Source: Alphaproteobacteria bacterium (GTDB lineage: Bacteria; Pseudomonadota; Alphaproteobacteria; Paracaedibacterales; CAIULA01). Taken from it: a DNA stretch of 33,188 bases. Below are positions 26,401 to 33,188 of this stretch, in pieces. The first letter of the stretch is position 1. Each line of letters starts with the position of its first letter. The stretch covers positions 1 through 33,188 of the forward strand of contig JAIEMR010000095.1 in NCBI GenBank assembly GCA_019751935.1. Reading direction: 5' to 3'. The translations under genes were made by a program, and so were the position numbers. Below the pieces are notes generated by a model. That model was not told the DNA's origin. It ran no database searches and worked only from the letters and a program-made list of their open reading frames with translations.

Positions 26401-27088
26401 TTTTAATATTTCTGGATTTGGCCTAGAGAGCAGCTGGAAAGGCAGCATGACCGTAATTGGCAGTCTATTGGATACCCAGCTTACCGGCATTATTACACTT
26501 GAAAAGGGCAAGCTTGATATTTTTGGCAAAACCCTAAAGCTTAAAGAGGGTAAGATTGTTTATGATACAAATCTTAAAAATGATCCACTCCTTTTCATTA
26601 AAGCAGTCCGTGAGGTAGATAGTGATACAACGGTAACATTGGTCATTGAGGGGAGAGCTTCTAATCCAAGGTTTACCTTTATGTCCATACCGGCTTATCC
26701 AGAAGAAGAAATTTTGTCTCGTTTGTTATTTGGCAAAGCTCTTGGCAGTATTTCAGTTGGCCAAAGCCTGCAACTCGCAAGTGCTGCGGCAGCTATGAAT
26801 GGACAAAAGGGACTGAACGTTATGGATAAAATTCGGTCTTCTTTTGGTTTAGATACGTTAGAGCTTAAGGAAACAAAAAAATACGACTCTTATGATACAT
26901 CTGGTGGGCAAGCATTGAGCATTGGTAAAGAGTTCGGCAATGTGAAAGTATCTATTGATCAAGGTGTTAGTACAGGTACTAGTAAAGCAACTCTTGAGGC
27001 CGGCATTGGTCATAACCTGAACGTAGATGTTGACGTTGGGGGTGATCAAAGCTCTGGTATTGGACTAAATTGGGTTAAGCGGTATTAA
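23447..27088 (+). CDS. tamB: translocation and assembly module protein TamB (DUF490 family)
   Basis: TamB-like proteins are anchored in the inner membrane, span the periplasm as a long beta-taco, and help place proteins or lipids in the outer membrane. The 1213-residue product has one N-terminal membrane helix (AILGLIVCISLLLLVLQIS) and a very long beta-rich region. The C-terminal DUF490 domain includes LTGIITLEKGKLDIFGKTLK, PLLFIKAVREVDSDTTVTLV and YPEEEILSRLLFGKALGSIS. The start is TTG at 23447-23449: an in-frame TAA two codons upstream rules out extension, and AGAGAG is a weak ribosome site. The usual upstream tamA (Omp85 partner) is absent; recR lies divergently upstream. The gene is full length and intact. 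Confidence 0.93.
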   Translation: MKLFTRAILGLIVCISLLLLVLQISTVKKAILEKTLEYALNEPKHKIVAEGVKGFFPFSLKAMKISFKDPEGSWLELEDLKVSVKFLPFKVNFFNLQTLNLQRLPTFENVLDISLPEIIPLVVTQTVVQSFKVGQILIAPQVLGCAYEVSLQLQPNAQGGQDLELSSSTDGKVSTTFVSQVKAYKKGISVHFKGNEIPSGIFSALLKEQASIPEGNIQVEGDIKTDSLKVDTDGDLNFLFTHSEWGKIEIKANQKEKIARGNAGLSLLHQKPYTLEATLDNKNEDGFLITFFKLFQEGAFHVEGDALISPKVLSVPDQLDVKTNLSIFSNQGTNDKPLVSFSSSAEINFKQKVLECKGKTTEPHGISWLEDTLGKQLEWTVKANFEKADVIHLEKVTLTTDKHHHLDGEAQISKAELKGKFTTSLSAIPVLDGKKDPVLLETILSGSPQKPTLLTKVASSSPVPLYIKEVRIEGNLEAHDLWHLNLDVKGGENKIGAKVRYYTNSKTADINVIADLKDLYPWQDVGTPLHLEANLDHTLSGKVTGSVKDLKLAGLYFSKADLSVALTSGKGEYQLQATGRKRLKHNKPPHKILFSQGHVDLMNAIVVIKEFSFTPENHKIILKNPCTVDFRTGKLESFLLALDDGKVTIEKLQWQTSSSPSLPWKGHVSLENIPFALVQMLDPESSLHGGLSGHIDISGEQSFPTLIGQIHASSLSSSSFAEQQIKGFEALNAEVDFDWRMDALKWKLECHGGATLTLFANGKINTQKGYIQPTSEMQIETKGSLYLGVFSAFLANGDRINGVLTTDLGVHGTVESPSLKGSLNINSGLYELSDYGTLIHDINLSMEAKGSELVITSLTAHDGNYDSSEKGILTGKGSIHLKSWAIPYVDIGLDLKNFNIAQSDSFVGKASGSLFLKGEGEKAKITGDVTLISASLFLEEAASAEIPTIHITNLSPQVVSKETEKQTEKPVEILPIELKLTTPSNFNISGFGLESSWKGSMTVIGSLLDTQLTGIITLEKGKLDIFGKTLKLKEGKIVYDTNLKNDPLLFIKAVREVDSDTTVTLVIEGRASNPRFTFMSIPAYPEEEILSRLLFGKALGSISVGQSLQLASAAAAMNGQKGLNVMDKIRSSFGLDTLELKETKKYDSYDTSGGQALSIGKEFGNVKVSIDQGVSTGTSKATLEAGIGHNLNVDVDVGGDQSSGIGLNWVKRY

Positions 27089-27146
27089 TTCATACATTTT
27101 TCTATGGTTTGGTTTAGCAGGCATATTTCTGGACTGACCGCCTGAT

Positions 27147-27172
27147 GGATCCTCGTGTCAAGCACGAGGAAA
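27147..27172. repeat. short palindromic element after tamB
   Basis: TCCTCGTG (27150-27157) and CACGAGGA (27163-27170) form a perfect 8-base stem with loop TCAAG. In reverse it reads TCCTCGTGCTTGACACGAGG, the form of the CTTGAC-loop palindromes frequent in alphaproteobacteria. It lies 60 bases after tamB and could also act as its terminator. Confidence 0.6.
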
Positions 27173-27232
27173 ACTAGTTTTTGTTTAGTAAAAAAATATA
27201 GAAGAACCGACCTAAAATGATTATGTATTTTC

Positions 27233-27312
27233 CGTCACCTCGAGGAACATCGTTCCGTAGCAATCCAGAAATACACTGGATCACCACGCCCCTACGGGGC
27301 TCGTGATGACGA
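27233..27312. repeat. dispersed palindromic repeat, copy 3
   Basis: This copy begins CGTCACCTCGAGGAAC and ends CTCGTGATGACGA. The central hairpin arms are GCAATCCAG and CTGGATCAC. Its left flank from 27200 is also similar to the flank of copy 2 (AGAAGAACC against AGCAGAACC and on through ATGATTATG). Confidence 0.82.
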
Positions 27313-27595
27313 CGAGCGTTACTATATACTATAAATAAACAGTATATTTACTGTAAAAATATTTTTCTTAATAGATTGTTAATCAAATTCTGACATGCTC
27401 AAAAGTGGAGAATAACTCTTCATGGGAAATAAAGATGCATGAATTACTGGCTATGAGAAAATTTGTTTCCATATAATGCAACTTTTTAATGTCTTTATTT
27501 TATATAAGTATACAAAGTATATTATATTTAGCGGTGCTGCAATTTTTTCTTAGCAAAGTCTTTTCATTGCTCTTTTTAAAAAAAGGAGTAAGAAG

Positions 27596-29359
27596 ATGAC
27601 AACTGTTACCCAGAAAACCAAACAAATTCTTGTGCTATGCGGGTCACTAATATTGACAGGATCTGCCTTTGCAGCCAGTAGCGGTGAGGGGGGTGATGAA
27701 AATGCACCGCCCAACACTCCTAGAACTACAGCCAGATTATTAACCTACCCCTCTCTTTTTAGTACAATTGGTAGCATGACAAATCGCATTGGAATTAATA
27801 GGGCGGTTAGAAATTTTTTTAGAGAGACTTACCCCGATGGCGTTGATTCAAAAGGATTGGATGAATTTAGGCAGCAGCTAGCAAGAGCGGGTTCTGGTGT
27901 AACTCCTTCTGTTTATGCGCATATTACTAACACACTTCTTCCTATGTATGCTTCACATATGGGGGAAGAGCCTAGTGGAGGCATCAAAAGAAGAGTGCCA
28001 TCATATGATGGTGATGATGAAAGAGACGGCTTTTCAAGAGCTTTGACTGTGAGGACGTCATCAAGAGCTCCTCGATCAATTTTGGGGGACATAACCGATA
28101 CAGTTGATGGAGCAATGTCTCCTTTGACTCTTCCTCCCCTTCTTCGTCTTCTAAGGGAGCCACGACCAGTAGTTCTTAGCTATATGGCAGAACCTTCCTC
28201 TCGAGGGAGGTCACGGTTAACATTGCCACCGATTACTGAAGAGTCTTCTTTTGTGGAGCCAGGTATCCGTCCTGCAACTTTTCTTTCTTCGATTCCATCT
28301 ATTTCGGAGGAGTTAAATAGAAGAATCATTGGCGAGGAGCCAGCAATGGCATCGCTTGCAACTGGCCTGCATGTTCATTATACGATTCAAGACGTTAATA
28401 GTACACTTGAGGCCCTTGGAAGATCTGTCCGTGTTCCTAAACAAAATATTTTTATGTGCGGACCAACTGGATGCGGTAAAACGGCTTCCGTAAAAGCTGC
28501 AGCTAAAAAACTAGGTAGAACCTTTTATGAGGCTGACACCAGCGGATTTACCAGGACAGGATATGTCGGAGATAGCGCTTCTTCAGTTATCATTGGCCTT
28601 ATCAAGGAAGCACAAAATCAAATTACAGACTTTGTTATAGGATCACCTGAATACAAGAGAAAGGTTATAGAACTTGTACAAAAAGGTATCGTGTTTTTAG
28701 ATGAATTTGATAAAATTGGTGCTAAAAAGTCTGGCGGTAGTGAGAGAGATATAGCGGGAACAGACGTTCAGTCTGAACTTTTGAAACTGATGGAAGGTAA
28801 AAAAATAACCGTAAAAGTTGACAAGGAAGACTATGCAATTGATACAACCGATATTCTCTTTATTGCAGGCGGGGCTTTTTCCTCAATTGAAAGAAAAGGC
28901 GGAGAACCCATTGGTCCAGATGCGTTTGTTGAAGCTGGATTTAGCGAGCAAGTCCTAGGACGTTTTGGTCGAAGAATTTTCTTTGAAGGCATGACTCCTG
29001 AAAAATTCGTAAGAATCCTTCACTCTGAAGAAGCATCCCCAATTGTCCAAAATTTATTGCTTTTACAAATGGGCTATGGGATTGACGTTAAATTTGATGA
29101 AGATGCTATGAGACTCATAGCTGAAAGAGGATATGCTATGCAAGCAGGTGTGAGGGGTCTTGCAACTATGGTGAATACTGCGGTTGATCCACTCATTCGC
29201 CGCAGTGAAGAGCTAAAAGGAACAACCTTTACAGTCGATAAAGCTTTTGCAGAGGCTAATCTTCCTAAAGTTGAGCCTAGAAAAAAGGCGGCAAAACCTT
29301 ATACTTTTGAAGACCATATTAGAGATCACCCCAGAGATGAGTATGGTTTTTATAGCTAA
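27596..29359 (+). CDS. ClpX/HslU-type AAA+ ATPase with an N-terminal signal peptide
   Basis: The 587-residue protein begins with an apparent Sec signal peptide (QILVLCGSLILTGSAFA, likely cleavage after AFA). A disordered, Pro/Ser/Arg-rich segment runs to about residue 240. A complete AAA+ module of the Clp unfoldase type follows: Walker A GPTGCGKT (289-296), pore-loop GYVG (322-325), Walker B VFLDEFDKI (Asp369, Glu370), ILFIAGGAFSSIE as sensor-1 region, arginine-finger segment GRFGRR (455-460) and sensor-2 GVRGL (518-522). The ClpX zinc-binding domain is absent and no ClpP-binding IGF loop is obvious. AAGGAG precedes the ATG by seven bases. It is probably monocistronic and upstream of dapD. 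A true cytoplasmic ClpX would lack the signal peptide, so this is a derived copy, perhaps acting in the host. Confidence 0.88.
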   Translation: MTTVTQKTKQILVLCGSLILTGSAFAASSGEGGDENAPPNTPRTTARLLTYPSLFSTIGSMTNRIGINRAVRNFFRETYPDGVDSKGLDEFRQQLARAGSGVTPSVYAHITNTLLPMYASHMGEEPSGGIKRRVPSYDGDDERDGFSRALTVRTSSRAPRSILGDITDTVDGAMSPLTLPPLLRLLREPRPVVLSYMAEPSSRGRSRLTLPPITEESSFVEPGIRPATFLSSIPSISEELNRRIIGEEPAMASLATGLHVHYTIQDVNSTLEALGRSVRVPKQNIFMCGPTGCGKTASVKAAAKKLGRTFYEADTSGFTRTGYVGDSASSVIIGLIKEAQNQITDFVIGSPEYKRKVIELVQKGIVFLDEFDKIGAKKSGGSERDIAGTDVQSELLKLMEGKKITVKVDKEDYAIDTTDILFIAGGAFSSIERKGGEPIGPDAFVEAGFSEQVLGRFGRRIFFEGMTPEKFVRILHSEEASPIVQNLLLLQMGYGIDVKFDEDAMRLIAERGYAMQAGVRGLATMVNTAVDPLIRRSEELKGTTFTVDKAFAEANLPKVEPRKKAAKPYTFEDHIRDHPRDEYGFYS

Positions 29360-29376
29360 ATAAATCTGAGATATAA

Positions 29377-29402
29377 GGAGGGGGATCTTTATTCTCCTCC
29401 TA
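29377..29402 (+). terminator. possible terminator hairpin after the ClpX-like gene
   Basis: AGGAGG (from 29377) pairs with CCTCCT (to about 29402), extended by GGA/TCT with a mismatch, around a short loop. It lies 18 bases past the stop. There is no good T run, so it is weak. Confidence 0.35.
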
Positions 29403-29448
29403 TAACTCTTTATACTCGTCGTAGAATTCACTTTCAGAGCGCAATTAT

Positions 29449-30270
29449 ATGCAAGATAATCTTCAAAAAACAATCGATCAAGCATGGGAAAATAGGGCTA
29501 ATTTAGAGGTAACATCTGAGCTTACACAAAGTGTGGAACAGGTCTTGACGCTTTTGGGTCAAGGAACCTTAAGAGTTGCTGAAAAGATAAACAGTGAATG
29601 GCAGACCAACCAATGGATCAAAAAAGCTGTGCTCTTATCCTTTCGATTGCGCTCTAACGTGTTAATGGGCAGAGAAAGAAGCGTAAACAAGTGGTACGAT
29701 AAGGTTCCTTTGAAGTGCGCGAATTGGGAAGAGAAAGATTTTCAAGAAGCTAAGTTTCGCTCAGTTCCTGGATCGATTGTCAGAGAATCAGCTTATATTG
29801 CCCCTGATGTCGTTTTAATGCCCAGCTTTGTTAATGTGGGCGCTTATGTTGGAAAAGCGACCATGGTTGATACTTGGGTTACGATTGGATCCTGCGCACA
29901 AATTGGTGCTAATTGCCATATTTCAGGCGGCGTTGGGATAGGCGGCGTTCTAGAGCCTATTCAAGCCAATCCCGTTATTATCGAAGATAACTGTTTTATA
30001 GGGGCCAGAAGTGAAATTGCCGAAGGCGTCATTGTCGAAGAGGGAGCCGTTGTTTCTATGGGAGTTTTTATAGGAGCGTCTACTAAGATTATTGACCGTC
30101 AAACAGGCGAAATCTTTAGGGGAAGGGTGCCCTCTTATTCGGTGGTGGTGCCAGGGTCTTTGCCTTCTGCTGATGGAACAGGTCCATCACTGTCCTGCGC
30201 AGTTATTGTTAAACGGGTGGATGCGCAGACGCGAAGCAAAACGTCCCTTAATGATTTACTTCGAGATTAA
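29449..30270 (+). CDS. dapD: 2,3,4,5-tetrahydropyridine-2,6-dicarboxylate N-succinyltransferase DapD
   Basis: DapD adds succinyl to tetrahydrodipicolinate from succinyl-CoA in the succinylase branch of lysine and meso-diaminopimelate synthesis. The 273-residue length is the family norm. The N-terminal helical domain is followed by a left-handed beta-helix of hexapeptide repeats: FRSVPGSIVRESAYIAP, VNVGAYVGKATMVDTWVTIG, ISGGVGIGGVLEP, then DNCFIGARSEIAEGV and RGRVPSYSVVVPG. Cell-wall cross-linking needs this product. It is followed immediately by dapE, so the two form an operon. No strong Shine-Dalgarno is seen before the ATG. Confidence 0.97.
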   Translation: MQDNLQKTIDQAWENRANLEVTSELTQSVEQVLTLLGQGTLRVAEKINSEWQTNQWIKKAVLLSFRLRSNVLMGRERSVNKWYDKVPLKCANWEEKDFQEAKFRSVPGSIVRESAYIAPDVVLMPSFVNVGAYVGKATMVDTWVTIGSCAQIGANCHISGGVGIGGVLEPIQANPVIIEDNCFIGARSEIAEGVIVEEGAVVSMGVFIGASTKIIDRQTGEIFRGRVPSYSVVVPGSLPSADGTGPSLSCAVIVKRVDAQTRSKTSLNDLLRD

Positions 30271-30273
30271 GTG

Positions 30274-31419
30274 ATGTCATTAGATCCGGTTACTCTCACC
30301 CAAAATCTTATACAAAGACCCAGCGTTACCCCAAATGATGGAGGATGTTTGGATTTGGTCGCTGAGCATTTAGAGGAAATGAGATTTACTTGCCATCGTT
30401 TGCCTTTTGGCGAAGTTAGTAATTTATACGCGCGCCTTGGAACAGCTGAGCCTAATTTTTGCTTTGCAGGTCATACTGATGTGGTACCCATAGGAGATCT
30501 TTCTAAATGGTCGGTAGATCCTTTTGGCGGCGTCATTAAAGACGGTTATGTATATGGCAGGGGAGCCGTCGATATGAAGGGCGCAATTGCTTGCTTTATT
30601 GCGGCTGTGTCTGAAGTTTTATCTAAGGGGCCTTTTAAAGGGTCTATTAGTTTATTATTAACCAGTGATGAGGAAGGGCCCGCCCATGATGGCACCATTA
30701 AGGTTATTGAGTGGTTGAAATCAAAAGGTGAGAAATTATCAGCCTGTTTGGTGGGAGAACCTACGAACCCCAAAGAATTAGGCCAGATGGTTAAAGTCGG
30801 TCGCAGGGGAAGCTTAAATGCTAAAATAACAGCGATTGGGCGTTCTGGGCATGTTGCTTATCCCCATTTTGCAGTGAATCCGATTCCTCCTCTTTTGGAT
30901 TATTTACAAAGCTTACTTGAAAAGCCTTTGGATGAGGGGATGGAAGATTTTGACCCATCCAATTTGGAAATTACAAGTGTGGACGTTGGTAATCCTACAA
31001 CAAATGTGATTCCAGATACAGCCATAGCTCAGCTTAATGTAAGATTTAATCCGGCTTATACAGGTCAATCTTTGACGGCACATTTAGAAACTGTTTTGGA
31101 AAAAGTAAAATCAAAACATAAAACCAAATGGATATTGGATACGAAAATAAGCGGCGAGGCATTTTTAACCCATCATCCTGTTTTAAGACAACTAGTTGGG
31201 AATGCAGTTCATGAAATAACTGGGAAAATACCTGAATTTAGCACTTCAGGTGGAACATCTGACGCCCGGTTTTTAAAAAATATTTGCCCCGTGATGGAAT
31301 TTGGTTTGATTAATGCTGAAGCTCATCAAATCGACGAAAAAGTTCGAGTTGAGGATTTGGTAATGTTAACGAATATATACGAAAGAATTTTAGAAAAAAC
31401 GGCTGGGGTATGTTTTTAA
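30274..31419 (+). CDS. dapE: succinyl-diaminopimelate desuccinylase DapE
   Basis: DapE removes succinate from N-succinyl-LL-diaminopimelate, the later step of the branch begun by DapD. Metal and catalytic residues of the M20 family are in place: FAGHTDVVP (His and Asp), GRGAVDMKGA (bridging Asp), TSDEEGPA (Glu-Glu pair), GEPT and the final AEAHQIDE (His). The length of 381 is normal. The reading frame could start at GTG 30271, directly after the dapD stop, or at ATG 30274; I chose ATG because the gain is one residue only. Spacing of three bases from dapD means translational coupling. The gene is intact. Confidence 0.97.
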   Translation: MSLDPVTLTQNLIQRPSVTPNDGGCLDLVAEHLEEMRFTCHRLPFGEVSNLYARLGTAEPNFCFAGHTDVVPIGDLSKWSVDPFGGVIKDGYVYGRGAVDMKGAIACFIAAVSEVLSKGPFKGSISLLLTSDEEGPAHDGTIKVIEWLKSKGEKLSACLVGEPTNPKELGQMVKVGRRGSLNAKITAIGRSGHVAYPHFAVNPIPPLLDYLQSLLEKPLDEGMEDFDPSNLEITSVDVGNPTTNVIPDTAIAQLNVRFNPAYTGQSLTAHLETVLEKVKSKHKTKWILDTKISGEAFLTHHPVLRQLVGNAVHEITGKIPEFSTSGGTSDARFLKNICPVMEFGLINAEAHQIDEKVRVEDLVMLTNIYERILEKTAGVCF

Positions 31420-31522
31420 AAGGTAGTAAAGAGAAGGGTCTACTTGAAGAGCCTGGTTATTGTTCTATGTTATGTGGTATAAGGTAGATTAAATATCGTG
31501 TTAATTGTGAAGGAGGGTAGTT

Positions 31523-32239
31523 ATGTCACAAAAATCTGATAATCATCCAATTTGGAGGGCCGAAGGGGCTGAGCTTGGTATTGACGTTGGCTTGCGCAAC
31601 TATATGGTGCGCGTATATGGTTACATGGCGATGGGGCTTGGATTAACAGGATTGGTTGCTTTTTTTGCAGCGAGTTCACCTGCCTTAATGATGGCAATTT
31701 TCACAAGTCCTTTAAAATGGGTTGTTATGTTGGCGCCCTTTGGCATGGTTATGTTTCTAAGTGCTCGTATTGGAAGCATGTCCTTTAGTGCAGCGCAAAT
31801 GTCTTTTTGGGTTTACGCTGGCTTAATGGGGCTGTCTCTTTCAAGCATTTTCTTGGTCTTTACTGGACAAAGCATCGCGCAATTGTTCTTTGTTTCAGCG
31901 TCTGTATTTGGTGCTATGAGCCTTTATGGATATACGACTCGTAAAGATTTAACTGCTCTTGGTTCCTTTTTATTAATGGGAGTTATGGGGATTGTTGTCG
32001 CAAGCCTTGTTAATCTATTCCTTCAGAGCAGCGCGATGCAGATGATGATTTCTGTCATCGGAGTATTAGTGTTTACAGGGCTTACTGCGTATGATACTCA
32101 ACAAATCAAAGAGAGCTACTTTGAAGCAGATGGACACGAACTTGCAGGTAAGAAAGCAATTCTTGGCGCCCTGCAGCTTTATCTAGATTTCGTGAATTTG
32201 TTTATATCATTATTGTATTTGTTTGGCGATCGCCGTTAA
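31523..32239 (+). CDS. Bax inhibitor-1 family (YccA/YbhL-type) membrane protein
   Basis: The 238-residue protein has seven hydrophobic segments after a polar N-terminus. The family hallmark TGLTAYDTQQIKESY lies before the last two segments, and the C-terminus ends LYLDFVNLFISLLYLFGDRR, both typical of bacterial BI-1 proteins. Related bacterial proteins are inner-membrane pH-sensitive calcium-leak channels or FtsH-associated factors (family knowledge); the role here is not shown. AAGGAGGG lies close before the ATG, a strong ribosome site. It is a single gene closed by the terminator at 32257-32296. Confidence 0.95.
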   Translation: MSQKSDNHPIWRAEGAELGIDVGLRNYMVRVYGYMAMGLGLTGLVAFFAASSPALMMAIFTSPLKWVVMLAPFGMVMFLSARIGSMSFSAAQMSFWVYAGLMGLSLSSIFLVFTGQSIAQLFFVSASVFGAMSLYGYTTRKDLTALGSFLLMGVMGIVVASLVNLFLQSSAMQMMISVIGVLVFTGLTAYDTQQIKESYFEADGHELAGKKAILGALQLYLDFVNLFISLLYLFGDRR

Positions 32240-32256
32240 TAAATACCTTAGTCTTT

Positions 32257-32296
32257 AAAAAACCGCCCTTTCTTTCTGGAAGAGGCGGTTTTTTTT
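32257..32296. terminator. bidirectional intrinsic terminator
   Basis: AAAACCGCC (32259-32267) pairs with GGCGGTTTT (32284-32292) and is followed by a run of T on the plus strand. On the minus strand the A run before the stem gives a T run too. It serves the BI-1 gene on plus and the MFS gene on minus, whose stops lie 18 and 5 bases away. Confidence 0.9.
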
Positions 32297-32300
32297 ATGG

Positions 32301-33188
32301 TTATATAGTTTTGTAAATTGAATATTTTTGAGTCACTTTAAGAGTAGCAATGATGAATGCCCCTAAAGCTGCTGTGATGGGAATTGCTAGAAGAGCAAGG
32401 GTATAAGAGCTTGTGTCATAAAGACGGACACCGTTTACCATACTGCCGTTCCAAAAGATATCAAGCAAAGATCCAATGAGAGTATGAAAAAAAGACCCAC
32501 CTAACATGTTAATTGAATTTAAAAAGGCAACTGTGACCCCAGCCAGAGCACTAGGAACCATTTGCGTGCCAACAGAAAAGACAATGACTTGATAACAGCA
32601 AAAAATTCCAACTATGAAAAATAACATGTAAAGCGTGTAGTTATTTAACCAAGAAGAAAAATTGAGCATGATGAAGAAAAGAACAGCCATACAAAAGCCA
32701 CTTGTTCCAATCACAAGAAAAGGATTTGTTTTTTCGGTGACGTAGGCAAGAAGAGGTCCGCCGAACAGCATGCCAATAAAAATAAATGAAACAGCGCCAG
32801 CCGCATCACCTTTAGAGAGAGCATAAGCTTTTGTGAGATAGGTTACGCCCCAAACGTCAGCAAATCCCTCTAAAGATCCTACCATCAAAAGGTTAGCAAG
32901 GGCTAATAATAGAAGGGATGGTTTTTTCAAAAGCTCGAAAAGGCTTTTTAGAGTAAAGCTCTCTCCATTTTTCTGAGTATTCTCTTGTTTAGTGCCGCTT
33001 AAGAAAATCACGGCTGCTATGAAAAGGCCTGCAAGGGCAATGGCTACCATGACCTTTTCTGTTCCCCAGTGTTCCAAAAGATAGTTAACGGGCTTGCCGC
33101 CATACAAAGCACCTAGCAGGCCTAGGGTAAATGTATAACCAATCATCTTGGCGTAGACTTTGGTGGAAAACCATAAAGATACAACTTT
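32301..33188 (-). CDS. MFS transporter, C-terminal part (5' end beyond window)
   Basis: The reading frame continues without a stop to the last base of the window; the bases beyond the first internal ATG (33144-33146) add KVVSLWFSTKVYAK, which lines up with KIVADFLPPGKRGF of the MFS carrier at 19366-20670. So the gene starts outside and 295 residues are visible, with about eight hydrophobic segments. Shared phrases with that carrier include GLLGALYGGKP, WGVTYLTKAYALSKGDAAG and NSINMLGGSFFHT. The substrate is unknown. The start at 33146 is rejected for this reason. It is convergent with the BI-1 gene and shares its terminator. Confidence 0.9.
   Translation of the reverse strand, partial: KVVSLWFSTKVYAKMIGYTFTLGLLGALYGGKPVNYLLEHWGTEKVMVAIALAGLFIAAVIFLSGTKQENTQKNGESFTLKSLFELLKKPSLLLLALANLLMVGSLEGFADVWGVTYLTKAYALSKGDAAGAVSFIFIGMLFGGPLLAYVTEKTNPFLVIGTSGFCMAVLFFIMLNFSSWLNNYTLYMLFFIVGIFCCYQVIVFSVGTQMVPSALAGVTVAFLNSINMLGGSFFHTLIGSLLDIFWNGSMVNGVRLYDTSSYTLALLAIPITAALGAFIIATLKVTQKYSIYKTI

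Larger units (their letters stand above)
27089..27595. other. intergenic region with two palindromic elements upstream of the ClpX-like gene
   Basis: These 507 bases hold a short hairpin element (27147-27172), palindromic repeat copy 3 (27233-27312), an ACAGTA/TACTGT inverted repeat (27339-27354) and an AT-rich leader. No ORF or RNA gene is convincing. The strong ribosome site AAGGAG (27583-27588) for the next gene is at its end. Confidence 0.5.

Noticed and set aside
16115..27312. Palindromic repeats as a CRISPR array
   Set aside because: The copies lie kilobases apart and differ in sequence, and there are no regular spacers or cas genes.

Overview
The window reads as a chromosomal segment of a low-GC (roughly 40 %, estimated by eye) Gram-negative alphaproteobacterium with an intracellular lifestyle. 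ThyX, CydA, SecB, TamB and RecR are of the usual bacterial types. The mix of housekeeping genes, exported lineage-specific proteins, a secreted OTU protease, decayed accessory genes and dispersed palindromic repeats resembles amoeba or protist symbionts of the Holosporales (Paracaedibacter/Odyssella-like). That placement is inference from gene style, not a database match. No tRNA, rRNA, CRISPR array or insertion sequence was recognised.

Layout. 1-660: 3' part of an ABC ATPase of the tryptophan/tyrosine-transporter type. 701-6601: two large exported proteins (a 670-residue orphan and an OTU-protease protein), a glutathione S-transferase and a small cysteine-rich exported protein. 6669-9057: thyX and glmU. 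9091-11910: a minus-strand cluster of exported proteins, namely a two-repeat helical-hairpin protein, a C-terminal scrap of the same family, and a 498-residue relative of the 670-residue protein. 12036-15877: dnaQ, pepA and a cydA with no cydB beside it. 16361-17636: a second helical-hairpin protein and secB. 17806-19186: a decayed accessory islet with a near-consensus promoter carrying an inverted-repeat operator, a frameshifted HigB/RelE-type toxin, an intact HigA-type antitoxin and an AbiTii-like pseudogene. 19366-23059: an MFS transporter, an aquaporin, enoyl-CoA hydratase and recR. 23060-23446: an intergenic region packed with inverted repeats. 23447-27088: tamB. 27596-29359: a ClpX/HslU-type AAA+ ATPase with an apparent Sec signal peptide. 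29449-31419: dapD-dapE. 31523-32239: a Bax-inhibitor-1 family membrane protein. 32301-33188: a second MFS transporter running off the window.

How the parts fit. dapD/dapE and glmU supply cell-wall precursors, dnaQ/recR/thyX serve DNA metabolism, and secB/tamB serve export and envelope assembly. The ABC ATPase, two related MFS carriers and the aquaporin suit uptake from a host. Seven genes (701, 3022, 5891, 9091, 10414, 16361 and 27596) encode proteins with N-terminal signal peptides and no recognised housekeeping role. They are scattered singly or in small groups among core genes, and I regard them as the candidate host-interaction repertoire.

Most noteworthy: the signal-peptide-bearing ClpX-like unfoldase, the OTU-domain exported protein, the two paralogous exported families, and the toxin-antitoxin/AbiTii remnant.
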